A program made the translations under genes and the position numbers. A stretch of 64,000 nt of DNA from Yersinia kristensenii (GTDB lineage Bacteria > Pseudomonadota > Gammaproteobacteria > Enterobacterales > Enterobacteriaceae). Positions 27,873 through 39,934 of the stretch are shown one piece after another; the stretch's first letter is position 1; every line of letters starts with the position of its first letter. The DNA is taken from NCBI RefSeq assembly GCF_900460525.1, contig NZ_UHIY01000001.1:1054001-1118000 (forward strand), written 5' to 3'. The notes under the pieces are model-generated. The model saw nothing but the letters and a program-made list of their open reading frames with translations. It was not told the DNA's origin and searched no databases.

Positions 27873-28814
27873 ATGTTAGACAAAATTATTCGAATTGCCA
27901 CCCGACAAAGCCCGCTCGCCTTATGGCAAGCACATTATGTTCAACATTTACTGCAAGCCAATCACCCCGGCCTGCAAGTCGAATTAGTTCCCATGGTAAC
28001 CCGTGGAGACATCATTCTGGACACGCCGCTGGCGAAAGTCGGTGGTAAAGGTTTGTTCGTCAAAGAATTAGAATTGGCGATGCTCGATGGCCGGGCCGAT
28101 ATTGCCGTTCATTCGATGAAAGATGTGCCGATCGCCTTCCCCGAAGGGTTGGGTCTGGTGACTATTTGTGAGCGAGATGACCCTCGTGATGCTTTCGTCT
28201 CATCAAATTATGCCCATCTGGATGACCTGCCCGCTGGCAGTATTGTCGGCACCTCAAGCTTGCGCCGCCAGTGCCAATTACGCGAGCGCCGCCCCGACCT
28301 CATTATCCGTGATCTGCGCGGTAACGTCGGCACGCGCCTTGCCAAGTTAGATAAAGGGGAATACCACGCCATTATTTTGGCTGTTGCTGGCCTGAAGCGC
28401 CTCGGGTTGGAAACACGAATTCGCTATGCCATGCCGGCTGAGGAATCCTTACCGGCGGTTGGCCAAGGTGCAGTCGGTATTGAATGCCGTCTGGATGATG
28501 ATTATACCCGCCAACTGCTGGCACCACTGAATCATCGCGAGACTGAATTGCGTGTGTGTGCAGAGCGCGCCATGAATACCCGCCTTGAAGGGGGCTGTCA
28601 GGTGCCTATTGGCAGTTATGCGGAATTGGACGGCAATACATTGTGGCTCCGCGCATTGGTTGGCGCGCCCGATGGCAGCGAGATTATTCGCGGTGAGCGC
28701 CGCGGGCCAGCTGAAAATGCAGAGCAAATGGGGGTTGAGCTGGCCGATGAGTTGCTAGCGCGGGGAGCTCGGGAAATTCTGGCTGAAGTTTATCGGGATA
28801 ATCCACCACTATGA
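27873..28814 (+). CDS. hemC: Porphobilinogen deaminase (hydroxymethylbilane synthase)
   Basis: Joins four porphobilinogens into hydroxymethylbilane in heme synthesis. It has 313 residues. Catalytic Asp84 is in HSMKDVP, the substrate-binding Arg/Lys blocks are GTSSLRRQ and [10 protein letters not shown], and Cys242 ([10 protein letters not shown]) carries the dipyrromethane cofactor. It is the first gene of hemCDXY and divergent from cyaA. The ATG at 27873 has only a weak Shine-Dalgarno sequence but gives the family N terminus. Confidence 0.97.
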   Translation: MLDKIIRIATRQSPLALWQAHYVQHLLQANHPGLQVELVPMVTRGDIILDTPLAKVGGKGLFVKELELAMLDGRADIAVHSMKDVPIAFPEGLGLVTICERDDPRDAFVSSNYAHLDDLPAGSIVGTSSLRRQCQLRERRPDLIIRDLRGNVGTRLAKLDKGEYHAIILAVAGLKRLGLETRIRYAMPAEESLPAVGQGAVGIECRLDDDYTRQLLAPLNHRETELRVCAERAMNTRLEGGCQVPIGSYAELDGNTLWLRALVGAPDGSEIIRGERRGPAENAEQMGVELADELLARGAREILAEVYRDNPPL

Positions 28815-29560
28815 CAATTCTGGTCACCCGTCCATCCCCTGCCGGGGAGCAGTTAGTCAGCCGCCTGCGTGCGCTGGGGCGGGTTGCCTATCATGCGCCA
28901 TTGATTGATTTTTCTCCCGGCGGAGACCTGCCAAAACTGCCCGCATTACTGCAAGATATGCAAGCCGGTGACTTGGTTTTTGCTTTGTCGCAGAACGCGG
29001 TGCGCTACGCTAACCCGCTGTTAAAAAGAAATAACCTGTCATGGCCCGCGCAGTTATCTTATTATGCTATTGGTCGTAACACGGCATTAGCATTGCATAC
29101 CGCCAGCCGCTTACACGTCACTTTCCCCCCCACGGGAGAGACCAGCGAGATGCTGTTATCATTGCCCGACCTGCAAAAATTGGCAGGTAAGAAAGCGCTG
29201 TTATTGCGCGGTAATGGCGGGCGCGAGCTGCTTGGCGAGAGCTTAACTGAACGGGGAGCGACGGTAACGTTTTGCGAATGTTATCAGCGCAGCCCGATAT
29301 TTTATGATGGCAGTGAGCAAAGTGCGCACTGGCAACGTGCCGGAGTCGATATTCTGGTGGTTACCAGCGGCGAAATGTTACAACAGATCTATACTTTGGT
29401 TCCTGATTATTATCGTTCTTCCTGGTTGCTCCGCTGCCGATTGGTGGTGGTGAGTGACCGCCTCGCTACCTTAGCGGCCCAAATGGGCTGGAGCCATATC
29501 CGGGTAGCGGAGAATGCTGATAATGATGCGCTGATCCGCGCACTACAAGATTTTCAATAA
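28811..29560 (+). CDS. hemD: Uroporphyrinogen-III synthase
   Basis: Cyclises hydroxymethylbilane with inversion of ring D. It has 249 residues in the two-domain HemD fold; recognisable segments are [21 protein letters not shown] (N terminus), [10 protein letters not shown] and [13 protein letters not shown]. Its ATG overlaps the hemC stop (ATGA, 4 nt), so translation is coupled. Confidence 0.95.
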   Translation: MTILVTRPSPAGEQLVSRLRALGRVAYHAPLIDFSPGGDLPKLPALLQDMQAGDLVFALSQNAVRYANPLLKRNNLSWPAQLSYYAIGRNTALALHTASRLHVTFPPTGETSEMLLSLPDLQKLAGKKALLLRGNGGRELLGESLTERGATVTFCECYQRSPIFYDGSEQSAHWQRAGVDILVVTSGEMLQQIYTLVPDYYRSSWLLRCRLVVVSDRLATLAAQMGWSHIRVAENADNDALIRALQDFQ

Positions 29561-29589
29561 ACCTGAAACCTGACTATGGGATGCCCAAT

Positions 29590-30714
29590 ATGACGGAACA
29601 AAATACCCCATCCGCACCAGTGGAAGAGATAACCACTGCGGCTGAGAGGCACCAACAGCCAGAACCAGAAATCCGCCGGGAGAAAAAAACCGGGCCAATT
29701 CTGGGAGCCATTGCTATTGCTCTGGCCATCGCGCTAGGTGCCGGGCTTTATTATCACGGACACCAACAGGCTCAGTTACAAGAAGCGGCCAATAGTGCGC
29801 TGCAAGACCAGTTAGCTGAATTAAAACAGAGTCAATTGCAGGAAAAACAGCAGCTTGAGGCATTGTTACAACAACAAAGCAAAGCGCTGGAAGCGGCTGA
29901 CCGCCAACAAACATCGCTCACTCGCCAACTGAACGAGTTACAGGAGAAAGTCGCCACTATCTCAGGAAGTGACGCCAAAACCTGGTTGCTGGCACAAGCT
30001 GATTTTCTGGTGAAAATGGCCGGGCGTAAACTGTGGAGTGATCAAGACGTCACCACGGCAGCCACCTTACTGAAAAGTGCCGATGCCAGCTTGGCTGATA
30101 TGAATGACCCGAGCCTTATCGATGTGCGCCGGGCATTAACCGAAGATATCAGTGCCCTTTCTGCGATAACTCAGGTTGATTTCGATGGCATTATTCTCAA
30201 ACTGAATCAATTGTCGAATCAAGTCGATAACCTGCGTCTCGCCGATAATAATATTGATGATTCGCCGATGGATGCCAATAGCGATGAGCTGTCCAGCTCG
30301 TTAGCCGAATGGCGTCAGAATCTGACCAAAAGTTGGCATAGCTTTATGTCTGACTTTATTACTATTCGCCGCCGTGATAGTAGTGCCGAGCCACTGTTGG
30401 CACCTAATCAGGACGTTTATTTACGTGAAAATATCCGCTCCCGCCTGCTAGTAGCGGCTCAGGCCGTGCCTCGCCATCAGGATGAAGTGTATAAACAGTC
30501 GCTAGAGACGATTTCCACTTGGGTTCGTGCTTATTTTGATGTGAATGACCCGAACACCAAGGCGTTTCTGGATGAATTGGAAAACCTAAGTCAGCAATCA
30601 ATTTCAATGGATGTACCTGATCAATTGAAAAGCCAGCCGATGCTGGAAAAATTGATGCAAACCCGGGTTCGTAACTTACTGGCACAGACGCCAGTTGCCA
30701 CTCAGGGGGAATAA
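29590..30714 (+). CDS. hemX: HemX, membrane-anchored protein of the hem operon
   Basis: This 374-residue protein has a charged N-terminal tail, one membrane helix ([19 protein letters not shown], ~residues 37-55) and a long Gln-rich periplasmic coiled coil (~60-120). A conserved domain follows ([28 protein letters not shown]). It was once annotated as uroporphyrinogen-III methyltransferase, but it has no methyltransferase motif; its role is unproven. The ATG at 29590 matches the E. coli N terminus MTEQ; an ATG at 29581 is also in frame. It follows hemD by 29 bp. Confidence 0.92.
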   Translation: MTEQNTPSAPVEEITTAAERHQQPEPEIRREKKTGPILGAIAIALAIALGAGLYYHGHQQAQLQEAANSALQDQLAELKQSQLQEKQQLEALLQQQSKALEAADRQQTSLTRQLNELQEKVATISGSDAKTWLLAQADFLVKMAGRKLWSDQDVTTAATLLKSADASLADMNDPSLIDVRRALTEDISALSAITQVDFDGIILKLNQLSNQVDNLRLADNNIDDSPMDANSDELSSSLAEWRQNLTKSWHSFMSDFITIRRRDSSAEPLLAPNQDVYLRENIRSRLLVAAQAVPRHQDEVYKQSLETISTWVRAYFDVNDPNTKAFLDELENLSQQSISMDVPDQLKSQPMLEKLMQTRVRNLLAQTPVATQGE

Positions 30715-30716
30715 GT

Positions 30717-31916
30717 ATGCTGCGAGTCTTACTGTTATTCCTCATTCTGACTGCGGGGATCGTCCTTGGGCCTATGCTGGCGGGTCATCAGGGTTATGTA
30801 TTAATCCAGACCGATAACTACAACGTCGAAACCAGCGTGACTGGTTTGGTCATTATGTTGGTCTTGGTGTTGGTCGCATTCCTGATAGTGGAATGGATAT
30901 TGCGCCGTATTTTCCGCACCGGCGCCCGCACCCGTGGCTGGTTCTTGGGCCGTAAGCGCACCCGCGCCCGTAAGCAAACCCGGGCGGCGCTGATCAAACT
31001 GGCTGAAGGTGATTTCAAACAAGTTGAGAAGCTACTGACGCGAAATGCCGATCATGCCGAACAGCCGATGGTAAATTACCTACTGGCGGCGGAAGCAGCC
31101 CAGCAACGCGGTGATGAATTCCGTACCAATCAATATCTCGAGCGAGCAGCGGAAGTGGCAGATACAGAGCAACTTCCGGTCAATATCACGCGGGTGCGCA
31201 TTCAGTTGGCGCAAGGGCATGTGCATGCCGCTCGTCATGGCGTTGACCGGCTCTTGGATCAAGCCCCGCGCCATCCGGAAGTGCTGCGTTTGGCTGAACA
31301 AGCTTATCTGCGCTCAGGCGCTTACAGTTCATTACTGGAAATTTTACCGGCAATGAGCAAAGCCCAGGTGCATACCGCTGAGGAAATCGCCGCGCTGGAG
31401 CAGCAAGCTTATATTGGCATAATGAATCAATGTATGGCGGAAGAAGGCAGCGACGGCCTGAAACGTTGGTGGAAAGATCAAAGCCGTAAAGTGCGCCATG
31501 AGATCCCGCTGCAAGTCGCCTTGGCGGAACATCTGATTGAATGTGATGACAGTGATGTAGCCCAACAAATCATTCTGGATGGTCTGAAGCGCCAGTATGA
31601 TGAGCGGTTGGTGTTACTGATACCGCGGTTGAAGTCCGGCAATCCGGAGCCACTGGAGAAATCATTACGCCAGCACATCAAACAGCACGGAGCCACACCA
31701 TTGCTCAATAGCACTTTGGGCCAGCTAATGCTGAAACATGGGGAGTGGGAGAAAGCCAGCGAGGCCTTTAAAGCCGCGCTTGCACAGCGCCCAGACGGGT
31801 ATGATTATGCATGGCTGGCAGATGCTCTGGATAAACTGCACCGCCCTGAGGATGCCGCGCAGGCACGCCGCGAGGGGCTATTGCTCACTCTTAAGCAAAA
31901 TGGCGAATCACTTTAA
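30717..31916 (+). CDS. hemY: HemY, TPR-containing inner-membrane protein
   Basis: This 399-residue protein has two N-terminal membrane helices (residues 1-22 and ~42-62), a basic cytoplasmic turn (RTRGWFLGRKRTRARKQTR) and then helical TPR-like repeats, e.g. LNSTLGQLMLKHGEWEKASEAFKAAL near the end. Despite its name it is unrelated to the protoporphyrinogen oxidase HemY of Bacillus. It starts 2 nt after the hemX stop and ends the operon. Confidence 0.94.
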   Translation: MLRVLLLFLILTAGIVLGPMLAGHQGYVLIQTDNYNVETSVTGLVIMLVLVLVAFLIVEWILRRIFRTGARTRGWFLGRKRTRARKQTRAALIKLAEGDFKQVEKLLTRNADHAEQPMVNYLLAAEAAQQRGDEFRTNQYLERAAEVADTEQLPVNITRVRIQLAQGHVHAARHGVDRLLDQAPRHPEVLRLAEQAYLRSGAYSSLLEILPAMSKAQVHTAEEIAALEQQAYIGIMNQCMAEEGSDGLKRWWKDQSRKVRHEIPLQVALAEHLIECDDSDVAQQIILDGLKRQYDERLVLLIPRLKSGNPEPLEKSLRQHIKQHGATPLLNSTLGQLMLKHGEWEKASEAFKAALAQRPDGYDYAWLADALDKLHRPEDAAQARREGLLLTLKQNGESL

Positions 31917-31931
31917 TCATTAGTCAAACAG

Positions 31932-31965
31932 CAACCTCAAGGCTCCTAACGGGGCCTTGAGGTTG
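31932..31965 (+). terminator. Hairpin after hemY
   Basis: CAACCTCAAGGC (31932-31943) pairs with GCCTTGAGGTTG (31954-31965), a 12-bp perfect stem 15 bp after the hemY stop. No T tract follows, so termination may need help. Confidence 0.65.
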
Positions 31966-31994
31966 ATGACAAACCTAGCAGCAAACCCAGTGTG

Positions 31995-32067
31995 TGAAGG
32001 GGCGACGGCCCCCAGGCCGCTTCGGTCGCGTAAGCGACTACGACCCCAACGGAATATTTCCCCTTCA
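31995..32067. repeat. ~74-bp palindromic intergenic repeat, copy 2
   Basis: This has the same unit as 5914-5987 in inverted orientation, bounded by TGAAGGGG and CCCCTTCA, with ACTACGACCCCAACGG and a GGTCGCGTAAGCGAC inner hairpin. It lies downstream of hemY. The family is unnamed as far as I can tell. Confidence 0.7.
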
Positions 32068-32131
32068 ATCAACTTTGTCAGCAGTCTGAAAGGCTCCTGA
32101 TTCGGCATCCTGTAGCTTCAAGCCGCAAAGA

Positions 32132-32256
32132 ATATCCAAAGTCATTGGAGTTGCAGGTAGGCAGCCAGCAAACGCATCCCGCTGAACTTACTCAAGTAAG
32201 TGATTCGGGTAAGTACGTGCAGCTAACAACCCTGTAGCTTCAAGGACGAAGGATAG
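32132..32256. repeat. Diverged ERIC-like element
   Basis: A single copy with the left half AAAGTCATTGGAGTTGCAGG and right half CTTACTCAAGTAAGTGATTCGGG...CTGTAGCTTCAAGGAC. It is the same sub-family as the element at 24704-24832 and lies just beyond the glmZ terminator. Confidence 0.8.
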
Positions 32257-32258
32257 GC

Positions 32259-32481
32259 AAAAAAAACGCTTGCCCAGAAAGGCAAGCGTCTGAAATTTTC
32301 AGGTCTACAGACAACAATGTCGGTGCCTCACTCAACGTTATGTCCGGTATGTGATGAAGATATTCAACATCGTTTACATGGACAATAGGCACCCTAAAAT
32401 CGGCTCTGCGTCATCCCTGGGTTTATGAAGCTAAATGGACTATAAGACCAAGCAATCATAATAAGTGGGATGAGCATCTAC
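32259..32481 (-). ncRNA. glmZ: Small regulatory RNA GlmZ
   Basis: The minus-strand RNA starts GTAGATGCTCATCCC, like E. coli GlmZ (GTAGATGCTCATTCC). It shares the internal blocks ATGACGCAGAGCCG and AACGTTGAGTGA-GCACC and the TTGTTGTC...AGACC region that pairs with glmS mRNA. It ends in a terminator: ACGCTTGCC (32266-32274) with GGCAAGCGT (32281-32289) and eight U. At about 223 nt it compares with 207 nt in E. coli. The locus between hemY and the argX tRNA cluster is also conserved. In enterobacteria GlmZ with Hfq activates glmS (glucosamine-6-phosphate synthase), and RapZ/RNase E cleaves it when glucosamine-6-phosphate is ample. Confidence 0.92.
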
Positions 32482-32492
32482 ACTCTAGATAA

Positions 32493-32508
32493 TGCACTTA
32501 GCGTGCCA
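32493..32508 (-). promoter_or_regulatory. Sigma-54 promoter of glmZ
   Basis: On the minus strand, TGGCACGCTAAGTGCA fits the sigma-54 element TGGCAC-N5-TTGCA with one mismatch in the core, and its GC element is 12-13 nt upstream of the deduced RNA start (32481). Sigma-54 control of glmZ by the GlrR (QseF) regulator is known in Yersinia pseudotuberculosis. Confidence 0.85.
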
Positions 32509-32651
32509 AGTCGTAAAATGAGTGAGATTTTTACTCATGCACTCAAAAATATAATCACAATAAACTGATAATTATGAATTTTATTTTTATACTCACTCAT
32601 CCTGTACTATATCCACCTCATCGTACTGAGTTCTATCCCACCAGCGTGATC

Positions 32652-32669
32652 TGTCGCTACAAAACGACG
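32652..32669. promoter_or_regulatory. Candidate GlrR (QseF) site 1
   Basis: TGTC-N10-GACG, one mismatch to the activator consensus TGTC-N10-GACA, about 170-190 bp upstream of the glmZ start. Confidence 0.6.
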
Positions 32670-32714
32670 TTATAAACTGTCATTTTTTTTCTTTATATTT
32701 ATCAGTTGATTATA

Positions 32715-32732
32715 TGTCTCTGTTTAGAGACA
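32715..32732. promoter_or_regulatory. GlrR (QseF) site 2
   Basis: TGTCTCTGTTTAGAGACA is an exact TGTC-N10-GACA match and nearly a perfect palindrome, about 235-250 bp upstream of the glmZ start. Distal placement is typical of sigma-54 enhancer sites. Confidence 0.75.
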
Positions 32733-32746
32733 AAGCCTCTGGCTTT

Positions 32747-32764
32747 TGTCGCAAAAACCCAACA
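32747..32764. promoter_or_regulatory. Candidate GlrR (QseF) site 3
   Basis: TGTC-N10-AACA, one mismatch to TGTC-N10-GACA, 32 bp (about three helical turns) from the exact site at 32715. Confidence 0.55.
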
Positions 32765-32956
32765 CTTCACTTCTCATCAGATAAAGAGAGATTCTGGCCC
32801 GGCTCATGTTGTGTTTGATCAAAAAGTGCCAATCGGGGTTTCTTAGGTAAGAGGAATAGACCCGGTAATGGATAACAGAATGAAATGATAAAGAAGATGA
32901 GTGATAGAGAAATCGACGTGAGGCAAATAAGACTGAAACAAAATACGGACGAAAAA

Positions 32957-32977
32957 AAACCCCGCATTGCGGGGTTT
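32957..32977 (-). terminator. Terminator of the tRNA operon
   Basis: AAACCCCGC-ATT-GCGGGGTTT hairpin; on the minus strand it is followed by TTTTTTTT. It lies about 10 bp after the proline tRNA and ends the Arg-His-Leu-Pro transcript. Confidence 0.9.
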
Positions 32978-32987
32978 CTTCTGAAAT

Positions 32988-33064
32988 TGGTCGGCGAGAG
33001 AGGATTCGAACCTCCGACCCACTGGTCCCAAACCAGTTGCGCTACCAAGCTGCGCTACTCGCCG
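32988..33064 (-). tRNA. proM: tRNA-Pro (UGG)
   Basis: This is a 77-nt cloverleaf with acceptor CGGCGAG/CTCGCCG, anticodon loop TTTGGGA (anticodon TGG), T-loop GGTTCGAATCC and an encoded CCA. It is the last tRNA of the argX-hisR-leuT-proM-type cluster. Confidence 0.96.
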
Positions 33065-33139
33065 ATTTCTTACTGCTTACTCTACATGGTCTTTCGACCT
33101 ATGTCCATGTAAATCTTAATAAAATCTACATGTTTTGTG

Positions 33140-33226
33140 TGGTGCGAAGGGAGGGACTTGAACCCTCACGTCCGTAAGGACACTAACACCTGAAGCTAGC
33201 GCGTCTACCAATTCCGCCACCATCGC
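33140..33226 (-). tRNA. leuT: tRNA-Leu (CAG)
   Basis: This 87-nt class II tRNA has acceptor GCGATGG, anticodon loop CTTCAGG (CAG), a long variable arm (TGTCCTTACGGACG), T-loop GGTTCAAGTCC and an encoded CCA. Confidence 0.96.
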
Positions 33227-33241
33227 ATGTTCCACAAAATT

Positions 33242-33318
33242 TGGGGTGGCTAATGGGGCTCGAACCCACGACAACTGGAATCACAATCCAGGGCTCTACC
33301 AACTGAGCTATAGCCACC
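33242..33318 (-). tRNA. hisR: tRNA-His (GUG)
   Basis: This 77-nt tRNA has the extra 5' G typical of tRNA-His (GGTGGCTATAGC), anticodon GTG in ATTGTGATT, T-loop GGTTCGAGCCC and an encoded CCA. Confidence 0.96.
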
Positions 33319-33400
33319 ATAACTTCCTACTACTTACAGCTTACTTCGACTTCGTCGTACGCGGCAATCTTACCACCGCAGCTCTTGCACACAAAATTAA

Positions 33401-33477
<77 letters not shown>

Positions 33478-33498
33478 TTAGCGCCGTTGCGGGTGAGG

Positions 33499-33527
33499 AT
33501 ACTACGGTTTTAATACTTGGCTGTCTA
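33499..33527 (-). promoter_or_regulatory. Promoter of the tRNA operon
   Basis: On the minus strand, TAGACA and TAGTAT are separated by exactly 17 bp, followed by a GC-rich discriminator (CCTCACCCGC), as in stringently controlled stable-RNA promoters. It lies 22 bp upstream of tRNA-Arg. Confidence 0.7.
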
Positions 33528-33625
33528 GTGCTTTTTTAGAAGAAATGGTGTGTTTGCTTACGCTTTGCACACTCTGCCGCAAAAGTCAGCCATTGATAGC
33601 CCTCACTCCGCCCTATTCGCTGGTT

Positions 33626-35047
33626 TTATAGCCGTTTCAGTTCCTCTGGGCTTGAAACCACAGGCAATGTTTCAGCTAAGTTCTGTTTATGCATTCCCAA
33701 GCAAAAATAGCACGCGGTCACTAATCCTAAGAAAATAGCCCCGGCGAGTAAAGATATACGCGTTTCTGGGTTAATCCCCATTCCCACCAACACACAAATC
33801 AAAAAAGCGATGGTGAGATAGTTTACATAGGGGAACATGATGGATTTAAACGGATGTCGCTTCAATGCCTCTTGGTGCACCTGCCGGAAACGCAGTTGGC
33901 TCACTAACACCACGAACCACGGCACCATGCCCGGCAACACACTGGCGCTGTAAACATACACAAACACCTGCTGGGGATTAGGAATAATGTAATTGAGGCT
34001 AGAACCCACCAACAAACACAAAATCGTGACAGCAATGCAATAGACCGGAACACCGCTGCCCGACAGTTTAGTTAGACAAGCGGGCAATTGGCGGTTCTTC
34101 GCCAGCGCATACAACATGCGCCCGCCACTATACATGCCGCTATTACACCCCGACAACGCGGCGGTGAGCACTACGAAATTGATAATACCCGCAGCTGAAA
34201 CTATCCCTATCTTGGCAAAAGTCAGTACAAACGGGCTTCCCCCCGTCCCAATGCCGTCCCACGGGAAGATAGTGACAATCACGAAAATCGCACCAACATA
34301 GAAAATCAGGATGCGCCAAAGGATGTTATTGATAGCTCGCTTTAGTGTGACCTGCGGATTTCTCGCTTCACCCGCCGTAATCCCCACCAGCTCGACCCCC
34401 TGATAGGATGCCACCACAATACACAGCGCAAACATGAAGCCTTTCCACCCCCCAGCGAAGAAGCCACCGTGGGCCGTCAGATTATCAAAACCAATGGCCT
34501 GACCGTGATTACCAAAACCGAAGAAGATGACGCCCAACCCCACCAGAATCATCACAATGATGGTGGTGACTTTGATCATCGCAAACCAGAACTCCAGCTC
34601 GCCATACAGTCTGACCGCCGCCAGGTTAGCCAGCGCCACTATTGCCACCCCTGCAATAGCGGGTAACCATTGCGGAATTTCTGGGAACCAAAACTGGACA
34701 TACACACCAATCGCGGTAATTTCAGATATCCCCACCGCTATCCACATAAACCAATAACCCCAAGCTGTTAGATAGCCGAAATAGGGGCTGAGATATTTAT
34801 GTGCATACACGGCAAAAGAGCCTGCAACTGGCTCCAGATAGAGCATTTCGCCCATTGACCGCATAATGAAGAATACAAATAAGCCCGCAAGAATATAAGC
34901 CAGTAAGACTGACGGCCCAGCCCATTTTAATGTGCTGGCGGAACCCATAAATAGCCCAACACCAATGGTACCGCCCAACGCTATCAGTTCGATATGTCGG
35001 GCTTCCAGCCCACGGTGTAGTCCTTTTTTCTCTTCGTTGTCTACCAT
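33626..35047 (-). CDS. thrP: Threonine/serine proton symporter ThrP (YifK)
   Basis: This is an APC-family amino-acid permease of 473 residues with about 12 membrane helices. The N-terminal [25 protein letters not shown] is the family signature (unwound TM1 GTIGVG). It matches E. coli YifK (ThrP), an inner-membrane threonine and serine importer. It lies downstream of wecG with a 363-bp gap, as in E. coli. In Salmonella the sRNA GcvB represses yifK; I have not tested for its site here. Confidence 0.93.
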   Translation of the reverse strand: MVDNEEKKGLHRGLEARHIELIALGGTIGVGLFMGSASTLKWAGPSVLLAYILAGLFVFFIMRSMGEMLYLEPVAGSFAVYAHKYLSPYFGYLTAWGYWFMWIAVGISEITAIGVYVQFWFPEIPQWLPAIAGVAIVALANLAAVRLYGELEFWFAMIKVTTIIVMILVGLGVIFFGFGNHGQAIGFDNLTAHGGFFAGGWKGFMFALCIVVASYQGVELVGITAGEARNPQVTLKRAINNILWRILIFYVGAIFVIVTIFPWDGIGTGGSPFVLTFAKIGIVSAAGIINFVVLTAALSGCNSGMYSGGRMLYALAKNRQLPACLTKLSGSGVPVYCIAVTILCLLVGSSLNYIIPNPQQVFVYVYSASVLPGMVPWFVVLVSQLRFRQVHQEALKRHPFKSIMFPYVNYLTIAFLICVLVGMGINPETRISLLAGAIFLGLVTACYFCLGMHKQNLAETLPVVSSPEELKRL

Positions 35048-35410
35048 ATATCCTCTATAACTGACTGGTGTCTTTGCTCCGGATACCCCGGTTGTTTTTG
35101 TTATTCAATAGTTTTGTTATTCAATAAAGAAGTAACGACCGAATGAAACATTTAGCTTAATTATTAATACAGATTAAATAATAGGAAAACGGCCCCTAAG
35201 AAAACGGAGTAATGACTGTAAAACCGTAACCGGCCGGTATCGTTCCGTATCTGCGGCAGATAAGCAAACAAGAAACTAAAACTTTATGAAATAAAAATCT
35301 TAGAATTGATTCCAAAATGGAATTAAGCACCAGCGGTATTAATAAGGGGAATGAATATGGGAGGCTTTATAACCTCAGGGCCAAATTTGACCCTGAGGCT
35401 AAAGAGGTTA
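35048..35410. other. Spacer between wecG and thrP
   Basis: This 363-bp spacer contains the ECA-operon hairpin at 35373-35398, and the remainder is the AT-rich thrP leader with the promoter region. No gene is visible. Confidence 0.6.
35373..35398 (-). terminator. Terminator of the ECA gene cluster
   Basis: CCTCAGGG (35373-35380) and CCCTGAGG (35391-35398) form a stem 12 bp after the wecG stop; on the minus strand TTATAAAG follows. The T tract is weak, so partial read-through to thrP is possible. Confidence 0.6.
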
Positions 35411-36187
35411 TTACAAGCGGCCGCTGTAATAATAACCGACAAATTTGAGCAATTTGAATTGGCGGCGGATACGGCTGGGTTGAGCCAATAGGCGATATAG
35501 CCACTCCAACCCCATGTTTTGCCATATCTTGGGTGCACGCTTAACATGGCCGGTAAAGACGTCGTAAGTGCCGCCAACCCCCATATAGAGAGCATCAGGG
35601 TATGCTTTACGGCAATCGCGCATAAATATTTCCTGTTTAGGCGACCCCATGGCAACCGTGACGATTGCCGCGCCACTGGCAGCAATACGGGCGAATAGAG
35701 CCTCTCGCTGTTCCGGGGTGAAATAACCGTTCTGACTGCCCACCAGATTCACATTCCATTGCGCACGCAATTTAGCTTCGGTTTCGGCGAGAATCTCGGG
35801 CTTACCACCGACTAAAAATACCGGCGTCCCTTGCTGACCCGCGCGTTGCATTATCGCTTCCCACAAATCAGCCCCTGCCACTCGCGACAATTGCGCTTGC
35901 GGATATTTACGACGGATAGCGCGCACCATACTGATGCCATCGGCATACAGATATTCAGCTTCACCGATCAGCTCACGCAGGGCAGCATCATCTTCGGCTT
36001 TCAGCAGTTTCTCGGCATTCATTGCCACTAGTGTGCCGGTCTTCACTGGGCCACTGCTCAGCAGGTGATCGAGCACCTGAGCCATGTCACGAAAACCCCA
36101 AATTTCGAAGCCACGGACACTGTATTTTGGAATATCCATAGCTTTTGGAATATCAAGAGACTTTGAAATATCAGTATTCTGTTCCAT
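35411..36187 (-). CDS. wecG: UDP-ManNAcA transferase (ECA lipid II synthase)
   Basis: Adds N-acetylmannosaminuronic acid to GlcNAc-PP-undecaprenol, giving ECA lipid II on the cytoplasmic face of the inner membrane. It is a WecG/TagA/CpsF-family enzyme (GT26) of 258 residues. Landmarks are [54 protein letters not shown] and [11 protein letters not shown]. The N-terminal ~20 residues ([16 protein letters not shown]) are an 18-bp tandem repeat not found in E. coli WecG (246 aa). It is the last gene of the ECA cluster. Confidence 0.95.
   Translation of the reverse strand: MEQNTDISKSLDIPKAMDIPKYSVRGFEIWGFRDMAQVLDHLLSSGPVKTGTLVAMNAEKLLKAEDDAALRELIGEAEYLYADGISMVRAIRRKYPQAQLSRVAGADLWEAIMQRAGQQGTPVFLVGGKPEILAETEAKLRAQWNVNLVGSQNGYFTPEQREALFARIAASGAAIVTVAMGSPKQEIFMRDCRKAYPDALYMGVGGTYDVFTGHVKRAPKIWQNMGLEWLYRLLAQPSRIRRQFKLLKFVGYYYSGRL
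36119..36172. repeat. In-frame 18-bp triple repeat in wecG
   Basis: Three 18-bp units ending GAATATC or GAAATATC encode [18 protein letters not shown] on the minus strand, within the non-conserved N terminus of WecG. Confidence 0.8.
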
Positions 36188-36195
36188 TATAACCC

Positions 36196-38660
<2,465 letters not shown>

Positions 38661-38676
38661 CTACTGTAAAGAGTGT

Positions 38677-39933
38677 TTACGGTGATGAATGTCTACGATA
38701 CATAAGGAATACGCAGCTACAGAGCGCAAAATAGACGATATAAGTGGCCATATAAGCCTGTGCCGCGCCCAAAGAGCCATTCATTGGGATTAACCAATGG
38801 GCAAACCCGGTCAACAGTAAGAACTGGCTGACTTCCGTCAGAATGTAAAAACGCAAAGACGCTTTGGCAATCACCAGATAGCCGAACACGTAAGACCCGA
38901 CCTTCAATACATCACCGACCAACTGCCAAGCGAAAAGGTCGCGCATAGCCGTGAACTGATGAGAAAACAACAGCCAAATAGCAAAATCACGTAATAACCA
39001 GACCATCAAACTGGCGGTCGCTACTGCCGGTAACACAAATTTCAATGAGCGCAGAATTTCACGGGAAATATCTGCTTTAGCTTTGAGTCTCGAGAGTGTC
39101 GGCAGCAAATAAACTGTAAATGATGCTGTGATAAATTGTAGATAAGCATCTGAGATACTGCTGACTCCTTGCCAAATCCCGACGGCATCCCAGCCGTAGC
39201 GGTCAGCCAGCAGATTACGCATCATCACATAGGCAACTGGCAAGGTCACCGAAGTAATCAACGCCATGATAGTAAATTTACCCAAATGGCTGGCTAATGC
39301 TTTGTCCCAGCTAAGTTTAAGATAGCTGAGCGGAATAGTCTTGCGCCGAATCAACATGCCGGCAGCCGGAATCACCACCAGCGCAGGGACTAATGCCAGG
39401 CCCAATAGCGCGCCAGGATAACCGCCTATCCGGAAGCAAATATAATACGCGACCACCCCTATCAGGCTACCGCCGATCACCGCCAGCGCATTACCCATGG
39501 CATCGCGATAACCTTTGAGAATCGCTAAAAATAGGTTGGCGTAGGCAATCCCCATTTGGATAAACGCCACCGCTCGCACCACATTCTGATAATCCGCATG
39601 ACCAAAGAGCGCCATACTGACGGGCTTAGCCGCCAGCAGGAAAATCAATGCCAGCAGAGTTGAAAACCCCAGCACAATCGCTGATGACGTCCCCACCACC
39701 GCTCGCAAACGTTCAGGTTGCTGATGATATTCAGCAACATATTTAGTAATGCCGTTAAAGATACCCGCGCCGGAGAGCACGCCTAATACCGTAATTAACT
39801 GGCGGAAGTTACCCGCCTGCCCAACACCACTGGGGCCAAAGGTCACCGCCAGCAGTTTCACCACTAACAGCCCTACGCCGATTTTAATCAGCGTAGAGCC
39901 AGCAGTCCAAATCGATGCTTTTGCCAGAGACAT
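38677..39933 (-). CDS. wzxE: ECA lipid III flippase
   Basis: This polysaccharide-specific MOP-superfamily flippase has 418 residues and about 12 helices, e.g. SLAKASIWTAGSTLIKIGVGLLVVKLLA and GSLGAAQAYMATYIVYFALC at the end. It moves undecaprenyl-PP-trisaccharide to the periplasmic leaflet. It starts 1 nt after the wecE stop; wecF follows after 22 bp. Confidence 0.95.
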   Translation of the reverse strand: MSLAKASIWTAGSTLIKIGVGLLVVKLLAVTFGPSGVGQAGNFRQLITVLGVLSGAGIFNGITKYVAEYHQQPERLRAVVGTSSAIVLGFSTLLALIFLLAAKPVSMALFGHADYQNVVRAVAFIQMGIAYANLFLAILKGYRDAMGNALAVIGGSLIGVVAYYICFRIGGYPGALLGLALVPALVVIPAAGMLIRRKTIPLSYLKLSWDKALASHLGKFTIMALITSVTLPVAYVMMRNLLADRYGWDAVGIWQGVSSISDAYLQFITASFTVYLLPTLSRLKAKADISREILRSLKFVLPAVATASLMVWLLRDFAIWLLFSHQFTAMRDLFAWQLVGDVLKVGSYVFGYLVIAKASLRFYILTEVSQFLLLTGFAHWLIPMNGSLGAAQAYMATYIVYFALCSCVFLMYRRHSSP

Positions 39934-39934
39934 A

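Larger units (their letters stand above)
32482..32987. other. glmZ control region and tRNA-operon 3' flank
   Basis: This AT-rich 506-bp spacer contains the glmZ sigma-54 promoter and three activator-type sites. Between them is an inverted repeat TGAGTGAG...ACTCA (from ~32519) and A/T tracts that could bend DNA or bind IHF. The tRNA-operon terminator lies at 32957-32977. Open frames across this part run into the tRNA genes and are not credible genes. Confidence 0.7.

Noticed and set aside
32767..33048. Open frame of 93 codons running across the proline tRNA gene and its terminator
   Set aside because: It crosses a clear tRNA and an intrinsic terminator, with no ribosome binding site or recognisable protein.
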